DNA of 34,279 nucleotides from a virus: the IMG/VR virus record IMGVR_UViG_3300030012_000593, positions 1 through 34,279 of that record; one strand, written 5' to 3'. The notes below the pieces were generated by a model. The model searched no databases. It was not told the DNA's origin and worked only from the letters and a program-made list of their open reading frames with translations. A program made the translations under genes and the position numbers. This document shows positions 1 to 10,094 of this stretch, piece by piece (positions within the stretch are counted from its first letter, which is position 1; every line of letters begins with the position of its first letter).

Positions 1-3000
1 TTCCATTATGAAATATCTCTAAATCGTTATTATTTCCAATTAAAATCTTTTCATCGTCATAAAGAGTTAAACCGTCAGAGACTAAAACACCATTAACCTT
101 AGCTCCTGTTGAAGTTGTCTCTAGCTTAGGTGTATTCCCACCATCATAATAGAGTTCTGACTGACCATTTTTAATTGCTCTAATAAATCTTTCATCTGCA
201 TCGCTTCGAACTATAAAATTACCAGTATTTGTTATATATAGATCATTAGTGCCTGCATTTCCACTATCAATATAATTATTGGATCCATCATGATATATAG
301 CTAAATCTTGCGATTCACCGATCTGTAATTTTCCTGTATCGTTAATAATGTTTAGGTTGCCAGACGAATCTATAACAGCTACCTGTGTATCATTTGTACC
401 AAATATAATATCTGCGTCAGATGTGTTATATACAAGTAAATCACCATTTGTATCTCCCGATACACCTAGGTAACTTGTACCGTGATCGTTATGACATTTT
501 ATTTGTGATCCTCTGCCATTTCCAGTTGCATGAAAATCAGCACTAATATTACTAGCACTTTGTTCGGCAACAATACTTCCAGTAACTTTTACTCCTGTTG
601 AAGTTGTCTCTAGCTTAGGTATACTCCCACCATCATAATAGAGTTTTACTGCTTCGTTTTGTATAGCTTGAATAGAATTGTCAGCACCGGCATCTGTGGC
701 ATTTGTTTGTACAGACCAACTTGTTCTTGCTCTATTGATAATTGCACCTGATGCATGGTTCCTTATAAATGAGTCCGTTCCGTCAAAATAGATTTGTAGG
801 TCATTTCCAGTTCCAACACCTAACTTGTAGTTATCTTGTAAATTAAGAACATTACTTCCAAAATATGATTTTAAAGTTCCGTTATGTTGAAACTTTAAAG
901 CATTATTTTTTTGATTTATTATTCCATCTGTACCATCATAAGAAAGTTTTAGTTCCGATGTAGCTCCAAGTTTTATTTCATCGTCATCACCCATTAAAAG
1001 ATCACCTATAATTTCTACACCATCTGGATGAGTTTGAAATTTCTTTGTACCATCACATCTGAGTTCAACTTGCCCATTATGAACAAATTTTGCGCTATCT
1101 TCACCTGATAAAGCTTGAATAAAAATATCACCACCAACATCAGAAGCTACATTGTTTCTTATATATAAATTACCTGTGTTGTTATCAATAACAGAATTAA
1201 CACCTGAGTGAAAAAACTGTAAATCATTACTAGCTCCAAGTTTTAGCTTTGCATTATCAACAAAAGTTATATCACCAGAAATTGCACCGCCAGCAACATT
1301 TAAAGAGGTGGCTTCTTGCCAAGCAGAACCAGTATAAACTTTTAATTTATCATTAGTAGTATCAAAATAAAGATCTCCTTCGTGAAGATGATCTCCGGGA
1401 TCAGAAGCTGCAATACGATATATATTAGCGAAATTGTTAATAGAAGCTACGTTAGTAGCAGCAGTATTTACATTTCCGATATTGTCAGAAACTGTTTCTA
1501 CGTCATCTGCATTTGGTAAATATCTATGAAACTTATATGTATGTGTTGTAGAAGTTGTTTCTACTAAAATTCCAAATCCAGCTTCTAAAGTTTTACCAGA
1601 ACCACAATGTGTAATAGTTACATCATTTCCAGAGCCAGCACCGTCTGTAATAACAACTGTACCTGTAAGACTGTTATCAGCGGTATGACTACCAGCTAAA
1701 ATTCCTACAGAAACTATAGTGCCGGGTCCGTTATTTATATCAGGGTTAGCTGCTGGAAAGCTTGTTTCATTTGCTATTGGTACAAAACCACCAACTGCAT
1801 CTACTAAGTTTACTACTTGTGAATTAACCTGTGCTTCTGTTCTAAATAGTTCACCTGTACGTTTAGCAGAATATACTTTACTATCGCTGGTAGATGTACC
1901 AGAGGTGACAATGGAATCACCTTTAATATTGTTTACATATATATCTTTCCAAAGAAGAGCGGGGTGACCTAAATCTTTATCACCATCTGTTACTGGTATA
2001 ATGTTAACATAACTAGCAAGTCCCAAAAAAGATGTAGCTAATTGAATCTGATTATCACAGTAAAGAGCTACACTGGCATCATCTGCAATGACAATTCCTT
2101 CTTCTCCCGCTTTTGCTTGAATATGTATATCACCACTATGATCTACACCTCCAACATTATTTCGTATATATAAATGGCTTGTTGGACTATTAGCATTATG
2201 TCCATTATCTATGAAAAAATCATCTCCTACTTTTTTCATCTGTAAGTCGCCCGACCCAGCCCCTACACTTAAATGGCTGCTCTCAACGCTTACGTCTCCT
2301 TGGACAACTAAAGTACCACCTAAAGTTGTATTGCCTGTTACTCCTAAAGTGCCTCCTATAGTTGTATTGCCTGTTACATCAACACTACCAACATCAAGGT
2401 TTCCAGTTATATCAATATGACCGTCTGGATTTACTAAAAATCTTACTGCACTATTTGTACTATCAGTTATCCCAAATCCTCCACCAGTATTAGCGATGAA
2501 ATAATCAGGATTATCACCACTGTCAATAAGATCTATTCGTGGGGCAGAGCTTGTGATTGTTATATCACCACTACCTACAGTTCCAGTTGTAGATATACTT
2601 TGACTACCAAAATCAGGTGATATTTTTGTACCGTCAATAGCAGCATCACTAGCTACAAGATCATTATCAATAGAGTCATCTGCAATTTTTGTACCATCAA
2701 CTGCATCAGCTGCAATTTTTGCAGAAGTTATAGCTTCGTTTCTAATTTTATGTGTAACTACATCTTGTCTAGCTTCATCACCTACAAATCTTGCAGTTTT
2801 ATGAATAAGATTTAGATCACCAGCTTTGATAGAAGATCCAGCAGTAAAACTTGCTAAAGGATTATCTATTGCTGTTTTTCTATATATGTGTATGACGTCA
2901 GTATTGCTATAGTCATCACCAAAAGTAATAGCAGTTCCATCAGTGGGAATGTGATATTCACCAGAAGAGGGTGAAGAACTAGTAGAAAATTGAAGTTCAT

Positions 3001-3106
3001 CACCTCCATTTACTCTTACCTTTATATCTTCCTCATTTATATATTCAATTGTAAAGCCCAGTGGGGTGGCACCAGTACCGTTTTTAAATTCTTCAGTTGT
3101 TGCCAT
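1..3106 (-). CDS. 17: Tail fibre protein, gp17-like (partial, C-terminus beyond window)
   Basis: The ATG is at 3106 and the frame stays open to the left edge, giving about 1035 residues with no stop. The N-terminus (MATTEEFKNGTGATPLGFTI, then a beta-rich stretch with HIYRKTAIDNPLASFTAGSSI and ARQDVVTHK) matches the T7 tail-fibre N-terminal family that anchors fibres to the tail. The rest is repetitive: several units of the form L-x-LG-x-x-x-DLx-I/F-x-x-DG-x-x-x-x-I, often followed by LYIRNN and DIxIQA, with two VTGNTT-GGTL units near residues 240-260. Such repeats are known from marine phage fibres and suggest a long beta-structured shaft. The receptor-binding tip lies outside the window. It starts 9 bp after the gp16-like gene, as in T7. 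Role by homology: host recognition. Confidence 0.9.
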   Translation of the reverse strand, partial: MATTEEFKNGTGATPLGFTIEYINEEDIKVRVNGGDELQFSTSSSPSSGEYHIPTDGTAITFGDDYSNTDVIHIYRKTAIDNPLASFTAGSSIKAGDLNLIHKTARFVGDEARQDVVTHKIRNEAITSAKIAADAVDGTKIADDSIDNDLVASDAAIDGTKISPDFGSQSISTTGTVGSGDITITSSAPRIDLIDSGDNPDYFIANTGGGFGITDSTNSAVRFLVNPDGHIDITGNLDVGSVDVTGNTTIGGTLGVTGNTTLGGTLVVQGDVSVESSHLSVGAGSGDLQMKKVGDDFFIDNGHNANSPTSHLYIRNNVGGVDHSGDIHIQAKAGEEGIVIADDASVALYCDNQIQLATSFLGLASYVNIIPVTDGDKDLGHPALLWKDIYVNNIKGDSIVTSGTSTSDSKVYSAKRTGELFRTEAQVNSQVVNLVDAVGGFVPIANETSFPAANPDINNGPGTIVSVGILAGSHTADNSLTGTVVITDGAGSGNDVTITHCGSGKTLEAGFGILVETTSTTHTYKFHRYLPNADDVETVSDNIGNVNTAATNVASINNFANIYRIAASDPGDHLHEGDLYFDTTNDKLKVYTGSAWQEATSLNVAGGAISGDITFVDNAKLKLGASNDLQFFHSGVNSVIDNNTGNLYIRNNVASDVGGDIFIQALSGEDSAKFVHNGQVELRCDGTKKFQTHPDGVEIIGDLLMGDDDEIKLGATSELKLSYDGTDGIINQKNNALKFQHNGTLKSYFGSNVLNLQDNYKLGVGTGNDLQIYFDGTDSFIRNHASGAIINRARTSWSVQTNATDAGADNSIQAIQNEAVKLYYDGGSIPKLETTSTGVKVTGSIVAEQSASNISADFHATGNGRGSQIKCHNDHGTSYLGVSGDTNGDLLVYNTSDADIIFGTNDTQVAVIDSSGNLNIINDTGKLQIGESQDLAIYHDGSNNYIDSGNAGTNDLYITNTGNFIVRSDADERFIRAIKNGQSELYYDGGNTPKLETTSTGAKVNGVLVSDGLTLYDDEKILIGNNNDLEIFHNG
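103..156 (-). repeat. 54-bp direct repeat in tail fibre gene, copy 2
   Basis: This 54-bp segment differs at only two positions from 592-645, in the same orientation and reading frame. Both copies encode the same shaft motif, LYYDGG-x-x-PKLETTSTG-x-KV. Near-identity at the DNA level points to a recent internal duplication or gene conversion rather than only protein-level conservation. Confidence 0.85.
592..645 (-). repeat. 54-bp direct repeat in tail fibre gene, copy 1
   Basis: Partner of 103-156, 52 of 54 bases identical by eye, 489 bp upstream in the sense of transcription. A shorter 17-bp exact repeat lies at 2325-2341 and 2361-2377, encoding the two GNTT-GG units. Confidence 0.85.
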
Positions 3107-3115
3107 TTTATTTAA

Positions 3116-6100
3116 TTATTTTGGAATGTTAAGGATTTTGTCTATAGTTCCTTTATTTGCGTTTCTGTTTCTTAGTTTTTGTTCTCTTTCTTCAAGCATT
3201 AACTTTTGAACGTCGTTATCATTTTTAAGGCTTGCCCAAGCTTGTTTCTTAGCCCTATCAAATACTTTTGCAATTCGTTTGTAATGAGGAAATGATCTTG
3301 GTTCAACATCACTCATACCATTTTTTCTGTAGTAGTTCATCTCAGCAAGAGAAATTTGTATCGACTCCTCTGCTGCCATCTTGTCGAAAATTGCTTCTAA
3401 ATTTTGCTCACCTATAGCCTTCTGGAACATTGATCTAACTTTTGGACTATCAGATAAATCTGTTCCATCTGGAGCTGAATATGTAGAAGTTCTCATGTCA
3501 TAACCACTGTTAAATAACAACTCTCTACCGGGTGTGTAATCTATGTTGAAGTTCACAGGTGAAACCGCATTGAACATACGAGTAATAAAGTTGTGATCTT
3601 TAATAGGTTTGCCAGTTAAGATGTCGTATTTAATTGGTAGTGGATCTGCAGCAATATTTTCAGTTATTAAGTTTCTATTTCTAATTGAGTCTTGTAAATC
3701 TGAACCTAACTCTCTTGTGTAAGGTGTGAGAACTTTACCTATCTCATTTCTAAGACTAGATAATGGAAGAGTATTGTTCATCAATGATGCAATAATCCTT
3801 TCTTGCTGCCCGGGTGCACCAGAAAATAAATCTACAAATGACTGTAATCCTGCTAAGTATGATTTACTTGTAGCAGTACTAGCCAATGCCATTGCTAATT
3901 TAGATAATCTATCTTCTGCCCACTCTTCACCCATTAACTGTTGATGATCTCCTATATCTGCTACTAACGCAAGTATTTGGTTGTAAGGTTCAAAGGCATC
4001 ATAGTTAACCCATACATTACCAATCTTGATTGTTCTTGGTTTCCATCCAGCATCTAACCATGCTTGTCTTTGTGTTCTATCTGTTGGTCCATTACCATGT
4101 AATCCACCACTAAGATATGCCATTGATGCCATACTCAATGCTGCACCACCCATAGCTAATCTTCCGTTCTGAATAGCTTTAGCATTCATAAGATCACGAG
4201 TATTAAATATGCCGTACTTATTAAGTGATTGAAGATTATCTCCGGGTTTTGCTTTAGCTATCTGGTTAAATTCTTTTACTAAAAAGTTAAATCCGGGAGT
4301 ATGTTTTGCAGTTAGTGCTAAGCCGTTAATACCTGTTCTAGCAAATAGGAAGAATGGTCTAGCCCAAGGTGCTTCGTTAAAAGCTTCACCAAGTTTTTGT
4401 GAAAAACCTGTTAAGTCTTGAGTAAGAGTAGCTTCTTTTCTACTAAATTCAGCAGCTTTATCAGTTAGATTTCCAAACTTATCAAATATTTCAGCATTAA
4501 AATTATCTTCGTACTGTCTAAAAAACTTAGCATCTAGGTTTTGGAAGTTACCATCAGGTAATAATTCTGCTGCTTTTAAGAATGCCTTTTCTCTAGCTCT
4601 AGCTCTACCAATAATTAATGCAAAAGCATCATCAGTAGATGCCATAATTTTGGTTGAGTAAGTTAAGAAACTACTGTCATTTAAACTTCTAACCATATTT
4701 GCTGTTCTATATAATGCCTTATCTACCTTGTCTCCTCTTGTCTCTGCCCAGTGACCATACATTTGCCATTGGTCATCTAGTTTAGTTCTCTCTACATATC
4801 TGGTTTTCATTGTTGAAAGATCACCAGCCCAATAAGAATTAAGTTTTCTTTTAAATAATTCAAAGGATTCTGGTATTGCTTCACGCATAGCATTTAGTGA
4901 TGCTAAACCAGCTCTCATTGTTGTACCGTCACCCTTCATCAAACCACCTAAAGCCATAGCCATAGGTCTAGTAAAGGTTGCAGTTGATGTACCTAAGATT
5001 GCTCGGACTGCTGTTTTTGGTCCAGACAAAACACTATGAGTAAACATAGTTCCCATCTCTCTTAAAAATGCACCAGTCTTTTTAGGATCTCCACCCCATT
5101 CACCGCCTCTCATCTTAACTCTCATAAACTGGTCAAGATCGTCGAGTGTATGAATATCTTTAGCCATAGAGATACCCTCGAACATAGCCTTAAATATCTC
5201 GTCACCTTCATCGCCAGTTATATTCAACGCCATACGAAAAGCATCAATACTTTCCTGTACTTGTTTATCTATCATTTCAGCTTGTAGTTTTGGAGTAACT
5301 GTTTTACCCCTCATCTTTCCGTACTGACGAAGTTGTTGAGATATGTCTGCACTAGCCATCTTTCTGATCCTTAAACCAGCGATTAGTTTTTCAACCATCT
5401 TCTGAGCAGGACCATCAATATCTTTTATGTCATATATATTTGCTAATTCTCTAGCTGCAACTCCTGCATCTCTAATCTCATTAAATAGAGAAGCATTAAT
5501 CATGTCTATAGCATCAGCATATTCACTACTGACATACTCATATAGTTTTTTCTTTCCACTTTTACGTTCAAATCTTTCCTTACTAATTTCTTTCCAAAAC
5601 TCTTCAGGAGTCATGTCAGATGTATTTCTTCCTTCAAAAACAGCTTTATAAGTATCAAGATCCTGTGCATACATTTCATCAAGAGTCTTACCTTGTCTTG
5701 CAGCAGTCTCTTTCATCTGCTCAACATAACCTTGACTTCTAAATCTACGCAGTACTTTCTCTATAACTTTTCTTGATTCTTTTGTTCCTTTAGTAAGTGC
5801 AGTGACTTCAGTGTTAGATAGTGAGGAACCAATACTTCCTTCTTCAGAACCTAGTTGTGTTTTTTTCTGTCTTCTAGCTTTGTTAAGAGCTGGACCTGTC
5901 TCTAATGAAGTAGTACCACCTTGTGATTTATTAGCTAGTTTTGGATTCTTACTTGCTCTAAATCCGGGTTCTTTCATTTGAGTAGCAGCTTCTTCTAGTT
6001 GCTGAGACTTAACACTTTTTCTTCTAGAATCAATAACCTCTTGTATTGCTTCTTTAGGTTTGCCTTTAGAAACACCAAACAGAACGGTGTCAAATACTCC

Positions 6101-6781
6101 TCCAATTAACATACCTTCTGCTACGTTTTTGACGGTCTTCATTATTGGACTATCAGAATCTTGTGTAGCGAGTGGTGTGTCTAGTAGAGGAAATCGTTCC
6201 TTCAGCATTCCAGAAATATTATCGTCTTGTGAGTCTTTATCTAGTAAGTCGAATCTTGCTCCAGTTAATGCACCAGTTTTAAGACTTTGCATAAAGGTTA
6301 AGCCTTGACCAACTTTTCCTACACCTCCAAATCCACCTGTTAAACCTAAAGTAGTAAATACTTCAGCACCTGTTCTAATTAAACCACCCCACCAAGTTTT
6401 AGTTTCTAAAGGATCATTATCTCCATAAAGTAATGAATCCCACTCAGTCTGATAGCCCTCTTCAGTTTCAGATTCTTCTTGCATTTCTCCAGAGAGAAAG
6501 TCAATGACTCTTTCTGGAGCAGTAATTATATTAGCTACACCATCTCTTGCACCAGCTAGTGGAGCTTTGACAGTATCAGCTATATAGTCACCTAGATTTG
6601 TTCCTTCAGGTTTATTAGCTTCAGCTTTTTGTTCTTCTATTTGAGCGTTTTGTTCTCGAAGCACGGCTCGCTCTTGCTCGGCTTCTTGCATGTTTTGGAC
6701 TGCCGCAGCAGTCTCTTCTTCGCTTAGTCCATCTCCAGATATTCCTATCTCGAGAGTTATGTCATCTTCCATAGTTACCAC
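3116..6781 (-). CDS. 16: Internal virion (core) protein, gp16-like
   Basis: This 1221-residue protein sits between gp15 and the tail fibre, the position of T7 gp16 (1318 residues), a core protein that is ejected and forms part of the DNA-entry channel across the envelope. The first codon of the open frame is GTG at 6781; an ATG at 6772 ([13 protein letters not shown]) is an equally good start, and neither has a clear Shine-Dalgarno site. The N-terminal ~60 residues are Glu/Gln-rich and probably coiled coil. Hydrophobic helical stretches occur around residues 640-670 and 915-935. I see no lytic transglycosylase domain at the N-terminus, unlike T7 gp16. The assignment rests on position, size and neighbours more than on motifs. 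Confidence 0.8.
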   Translation of the reverse strand: MVTMEDDITLEIGISGDGLSEEETAAAVQNMQEAEQERAVLREQNAQIEEQKAEANKPEGTNLGDYIADTVKAPLAGARDGVANIITAPERVIDFLSGEMQEESETEEGYQTEWDSLLYGDNDPLETKTWWGGLIRTGAEVFTTLGLTGGFGGVGKVGQGLTFMQSLKTGALTGARFDLLDKDSQDDNISGMLKERFPLLDTPLATQDSDSPIMKTVKNVAEGMLIGGVFDTVLFGVSKGKPKEAIQEVIDSRRKSVKSQQLEEAATQMKEPGFRASKNPKLANKSQGGTTSLETGPALNKARRQKKTQLGSEEGSIGSSLSNTEVTALTKGTKESRKVIEKVLRRFRSQGYVEQMKETAARQGKTLDEMYAQDLDTYKAVFEGRNTSDMTPEEFWKEISKERFERKSGKKKLYEYVSSEYADAIDMINASLFNEIRDAGVAARELANIYDIKDIDGPAQKMVEKLIAGLRIRKMASADISQQLRQYGKMRGKTVTPKLQAEMIDKQVQESIDAFRMALNITGDEGDEIFKAMFEGISMAKDIHTLDDLDQFMRVKMRGGEWGGDPKKTGAFLREMGTMFTHSVLSGPKTAVRAILGTSTATFTRPMAMALGGLMKGDGTTMRAGLASLNAMREAIPESFELFKRKLNSYWAGDLSTMKTRYVERTKLDDQWQMYGHWAETRGDKVDKALYRTANMVRSLNDSSFLTYSTKIMASTDDAFALIIGRARAREKAFLKAAELLPDGNFQNLDAKFFRQYEDNFNAEIFDKFGNLTDKAAEFSRKEATLTQDLTGFSQKLGEAFNEAPWARPFFLFARTGINGLALTAKHTPGFNFLVKEFNQIAKAKPGDNLQSLNKYGIFNTRDLMNAKAIQNGRLAMGGAALSMASMAYLSGGLHGNGPTDRTQRQAWLDAGWKPRTIKIGNVWVNYDAFEPYNQILALVADIGDHQQLMGEEWAEDRLSKLAMALASTATSKSYLAGLQSFVDLFSGAPGQQERIIASLMNNTLPLSSLRNEIGKVLTPYTRELGSDLQDSIRNRNLITENIAADPLPIKYDILTGKPIKDHNFITRMFNAVSPVNFNIDYTPGRELLFNSGYDMRTSTYSAPDGTDLSDSPKVRSMFQKAIGEQNLEAIFDKMAAEESIQISLAEMNYYRKNGMSDVEPRSFPHYKRIAKVFDRAKKQAWASLKNDNDVQKLMLEEREQKLRNRNANKGTIDKILNIPK

Positions 6782-6817
6782 GGTAATATTGCCTAATGAA
6801 CGGCAAGTAAACCGCAG

Positions 6818-8881
6818 TTACTCGTCCGTTATCATTAAGGCTTTTTTGTTATAAATAGATGTTTTTGTATTTTGATCTCCAGCTCCTTCTGCCTCAAGTC
6901 TTGCTCTTGTGATCTTTTCACGAGTTGGAAATTTATATATAAGATTTAAAATGTTTTGATTATATTGTTCTTGTTGTTCGTCTACTTTCACTTCTTTATC
7001 TATAAGATGCTTGAGTTGAGAGTTAGCTAGATCAACAGGATTGATACCCATTCTCATTGCTAAATCTTTGTAGTAAGAAGGTAGATCTTTAGATTGTTTG
7101 AGAGGAGTATTATGCCAAGCTATTAAACCAGCATCTATCTCTGCATTAGATGTAATTTTATTTCTTCTCCACTTACCTCCACCTGATTGCGTCATAGATA
7201 CTTGCATCATACGGTTATAAGTTTCATCACCATCATCTGTAAAATCTATACTCATCATTTTATTGAGAATATTAGGATTTCCTACAGCTTGTTGCACTGC
7301 AAGTTTTGCAGCTCTATCAGCATCAGCTTCAGTAGCTACTTTCACATTACCTTTATATAAAGTGTCCTTGTAAGTTGTGAAATATAACTCATGTAAATTA
7401 TCACGTAGTGCCAACCATCGAGGAGACTTAGCATCTGTCTCTCCAAACCTTTCTTGAGAACCTTCGTTGGTATAAGCCGTAATAAACTCAATAGCTTTCT
7501 TGTGGTCATCAGTCCCTGGGACAGAAGATCCAGCAACAATGAGCTTATCTTTATACTTATTAAATAACTCTGTACTGACATTAGCTAGTTCAAAATCATA
7601 AACACCACCTTGGTAGCGGATAGATTCTTGAATATGCTCTTCAGCAACATCGTCATCTAAATGACCTTTTAATGCACCTTGTATATCACTAGGAATAAAA
7701 CCATCGTACTTTTGTTTATACACAGCCATAAGCTGCATTTTTTGTTCGTTAGTAGGATTCTGTAAAGACTTAATTATTTCTACATCAGCAGCTATATCAG
7801 CATTTCTGTCATCTGTTTTAGCAGATTGTGCCTTGACGTTTGCATCTGCTAATTCTTCTCCAAGACTATCCCATTCTTTCCAAGAAGTCATAGTCTTAGT
7901 AGATCCATCACGAGCTGTTATTTCGTGATTAACTATAGACATAGCTTCTGCATATGAAATCTTATTATCAGCTACTAAATCAATAAGACTTTCTTTAAAA
8001 GCTATTCTTCCTGCTTGTATAGAAACTTGATTTCTAGCTGCATATCTAGCAGACCAATCGTGAGCCAGTTGATGCCCCACATTAGGATCAGCCGTAACAA
8101 ATCCAATTTCTATCCTCTTGTCATCAAATTCTTTGATCTGAATTTTATAAGCAGTTTCTCTTTTTACAGCTTGTTCTTTTCTTCTTTTTGCATCAAACTT
8201 ATCTATCTCAGGTTTTACAACAGTAGCTACAAGTGCTTCATTTAATCCTGCAAATTGTTTTGCAAATTCAAATTTAATTTTAGTATCTAGTGCTGCTTGT
8301 TCTTGTGGAGATAAATCATCTAGATATCCTACCGAAACTTGTTTACCATCTCTGATAACATCTATCTTTACAGTTTCATAAGCATCATAAACGTACTGGT
8401 CATAGGTTTTAGCTTTTTCTAAAGCATACTGTTCATGAACCATATACTGTTCCCAGCCTGCCATTTTGCGAAACTCTTGAGCAGTTATTGAGTCACCAGT
8501 TTCTGATTCATATTTAGAAGCAAATTCGTTAGTAGCTAGGTGATCTTCAAATAATTGATCCCTTTCACCTCTAAACTGAGCTTCTAATTCTGGACTAACA
8601 CCTCTAGTTAATATGTCTAGTTTTATCTCTGCTTCTCTATCTTGTCTGTATTTGTCTTGTTTTTTCTTTATGTAGTCAGCTAAAGATGATGATAAGTCTG
8701 CTATCTGACCCCATGTTTTTTCAGTATTCCTAATTCTATCAGCAGAGTTTTTTTGTAATTGCTGTAGATATCTTTCTTCTGAAGCTTGTATTTGTGCATC
8801 AGATTTTTCCTGTTCTGGAATGATATCAACTATCTTTTCTGGTGTGAATGATTGTTGATTTATATTATACTCAGGGATCAT
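6818..8881 (-). CDS. 15: Internal virion (core) protein, gp15-like
   Basis: 687 residues, close to T7 gp15 (747). The ATG at 8881 overlaps the gp14-like stop (ATGA), so translation is probably coupled. The protein is hydrophilic and strongly helical, with charged heptad-like stretches in the first 150 residues (for example IKKKQDKYRQDREAEIKLD) and no membrane segment. In T7, gp15 forms part of the internal core and, with gp16, the periplasmic part of the ejection conduit. The call rests on size, helical character and the gp14-gp15-gp16-fibre order. A 36-bp gap (6782-6817) separates it from the gp16-like gene; I see nothing specific in it. Confidence 0.8.
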   Translation of the reverse strand: MIPEYNINQQSFTPEKIVDIIPEQEKSDAQIQASEERYLQQLQKNSADRIRNTEKTWGQIADLSSSLADYIKKKQDKYRQDREAEIKLDILTRGVSPELEAQFRGERDQLFEDHLATNEFASKYESETGDSITAQEFRKMAGWEQYMVHEQYALEKAKTYDQYVYDAYETVKIDVIRDGKQVSVGYLDDLSPQEQAALDTKIKFEFAKQFAGLNEALVATVVKPEIDKFDAKRRKEQAVKRETAYKIQIKEFDDKRIEIGFVTADPNVGHQLAHDWSARYAARNQVSIQAGRIAFKESLIDLVADNKISYAEAMSIVNHEITARDGSTKTMTSWKEWDSLGEELADANVKAQSAKTDDRNADIAADVEIIKSLQNPTNEQKMQLMAVYKQKYDGFIPSDIQGALKGHLDDDVAEEHIQESIRYQGGVYDFELANVSTELFNKYKDKLIVAGSSVPGTDDHKKAIEFITAYTNEGSQERFGETDAKSPRWLALRDNLHELYFTTYKDTLYKGNVKVATEADADRAAKLAVQQAVGNPNILNKMMSIDFTDDGDETYNRMMQVSMTQSGGGKWRRNKITSNAEIDAGLIAWHNTPLKQSKDLPSYYKDLAMRMGINPVDLANSQLKHLIDKEVKVDEQQEQYNQNILNLIYKFPTREKITRARLEAEGAGDQNTKTSIYNKKALMITDE

Positions 8882-9519
8882 GATTGAGTTGTTGTTTGAG
8901 TTGACATACCATCCAGACCAGCACCTAACGCCGAACCCATACCAAGCATGAATGTCAGTCCTACATTTTGATAAACCGGTGGAGGTGGTGCTACATCAGC
9001 TATAGGTTGTATTGCTACTTTGCTGAATGATCTATTTACATCTGACTTAAGCTGTCTATTTACATTTTCATTACTTTCTCTAGCTTTATAACCAGCCTGT
9101 ACTAAACCTCTTGATCTCATTGCTTGATTAAAACCAAACTTTGCTAAGTTACTAGCTAAAAGTCTACCTAAAGATCTTCCTCGAATACCACGTTCTGCTG
9201 CTGATACTTCTAGGGAACCTTCTTGCATTAATACTTTTTTAAAGTCTTCTTGGTTTTCAAGTATTGCTAAAGATCTTGCATTATTTAATTGTATTTGTGT
9301 TCTTGTATATGCTCGTTGAGCTGCAATATTTGCTAGATCAACTTCTTGTTCAAACTGAACTTTCTTACTTGCGTAAGTTGTTCTTCTTTGCATCCAAGCT
9401 CGTTCTCTTACTTTAAGTTGGTGCTCATAGTTACGTTTACGTTCTGCGTTAGCTTGACTTGCTGCTTGAGCTTGACCTACTGCAGAGAACATTGGACCGA
9501 TTGCTGCTGTACTACACAC
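8878..9519 (-). CDS. 14: Internal virion (core) protein, gp14-like
   Basis: 213 residues, T7 gp14 is 196. The start is GTG at 9519 inside the last codons of the gp13-like gene (8-bp overlap, GTGTGTAG). The N-terminus MCSTAAIGPMFSAVGQAQA is small-residue rich and hydrophobic, followed by a long helical AERKRNYEHQL section, the pattern of podovirus gp14 proteins, which insert into the outer membrane after ejection. The C-terminus carries a Pro run (APPPP) and a second Gly/Ala/Met-rich stretch. First of the three consecutive core genes gp14-gp15-gp16. Confidence 0.8.
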   Translation of the reverse strand: MCSTAAIGPMFSAVGQAQAASQANAERKRNYEHQLKVRERAWMQRRTTYASKKVQFEQEVDLANIAAQRAYTRTQIQLNNARSLAILENQEDFKKVLMQEGSLEVSAAERGIRGRSLGRLLASNLAKFGFNQAMRSRGLVQAGYKARESNENVNRQLKSDVNRSFSKVAIQPIADVAPPPPVYQNVGLTFMLGMGSALGAGLDGMSTQTTTQS

Positions 9520-9943
9520 GGCAAAATTCTATAAAGGATAAATTATTTGGTCCATAAGTTAATCTCCTTAGAAATTTAAAACCTAGGAACCTAAGTAACT
9601 TGATATGGACTTTGTTTCTTTCGTCAACAATATTCCACAGTAACTTTTCTTTTCTGGATTTCACATATCTCATTGCTTCTCTTGCAAAGGTATGTGGATA
9701 ATCAAGGATTGATGGAGTACAAAGCATCCAGATTTGTCCATTTTCATGAACTCCTGCCATGCCTGCCAAGTCTCCGTTTGGACAAGTGAAGTAAACTGAG
9801 TCGCAGTTATGAAATCCTACGACCAGTGCATTAAGAGGATCATGTCCATGACCTTCTGTAACTTCTCTATAATCGTCTGGTAGTAAATTAGAAGCCACAC
9901 GAATTGCAGCTTCTAATGTTGCTGGGTGAATGTATTTACTCAT
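9512..9943 (-). CDS. 13: gp13-like protein, GNAT-fold family
   Basis: 143 residues, T7 gp13 is 138. The C-terminal half resembles T7 gp13: a KLLWNIVDERNKVHIKLLRF segment with a Trp-Asn pair and a His-Ile/Val-x-Phe-Leu element, then a G-F-K-F strand and a terminal FIEFC strand, typical of the acetyltransferase-like fold of this family. In T7 the protein is needed for virion morphogenesis; a catalytic role has not been shown, and I do not infer one. Its ATG (9943) overlaps the end of the preceding 52-residue gene by 8 bp, and its end overlaps the gp14-like GTG start. Confidence 0.72.
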   Translation of the reverse strand: MSKYIHPATLEAAIRVASNLLPDDYREVTEGHGHDPLNALVVGFHNCDSVYFTCPNGDLAGMAGVHENGQIWMLCTPSILDYPHTFAREAMRYVKSRKEKLLWNIVDERNKVHIKLLRFLGFKFLRRLTYGPNNLSFIEFCRV

Positions 9944-10094
9944 GTAAAGTTGCTTGTAATTTATCTAAGGTTCCTTGCATCCAAGGCTCCCAAGGATTAC
10001 CTAGTGGGAGTGTCATACCTTTATACATGCGGTTTTTGAGTAGCCATGCAATGTATATACGTACTTCTTTTTCCGTAAGGGGGATGTTATACAC
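9936..10094 (-). CDS. Small conserved-looking protein between gp12 and gp13 (52 aa)
   Basis: A GTG-started frame of 52 residues fills the gap between the tail tube B gene and the gp13-like gene. Its GTG sits inside the last codons of gp12 (GTGTATAA, 8-bp overlap) and its stop overlaps the next ATG by 8 bp, the same coupling style used by its neighbours, which is the main support. The sequence runs YNIPLTEKEVRIYIAWLLKN and then contains LGNPWEPWMQG; the Trp/Pro-rich centre and amphipathic ends look like a folded small protein. I do not recognise a family. A virion-assembly role is only inferred from position. Confidence 0.65.
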   Translation of the reverse strand: MYNIPLTEKEVRIYIAWLLKNRMYKGMTLPLGNPWEPWMQGTLDKLQATLHE

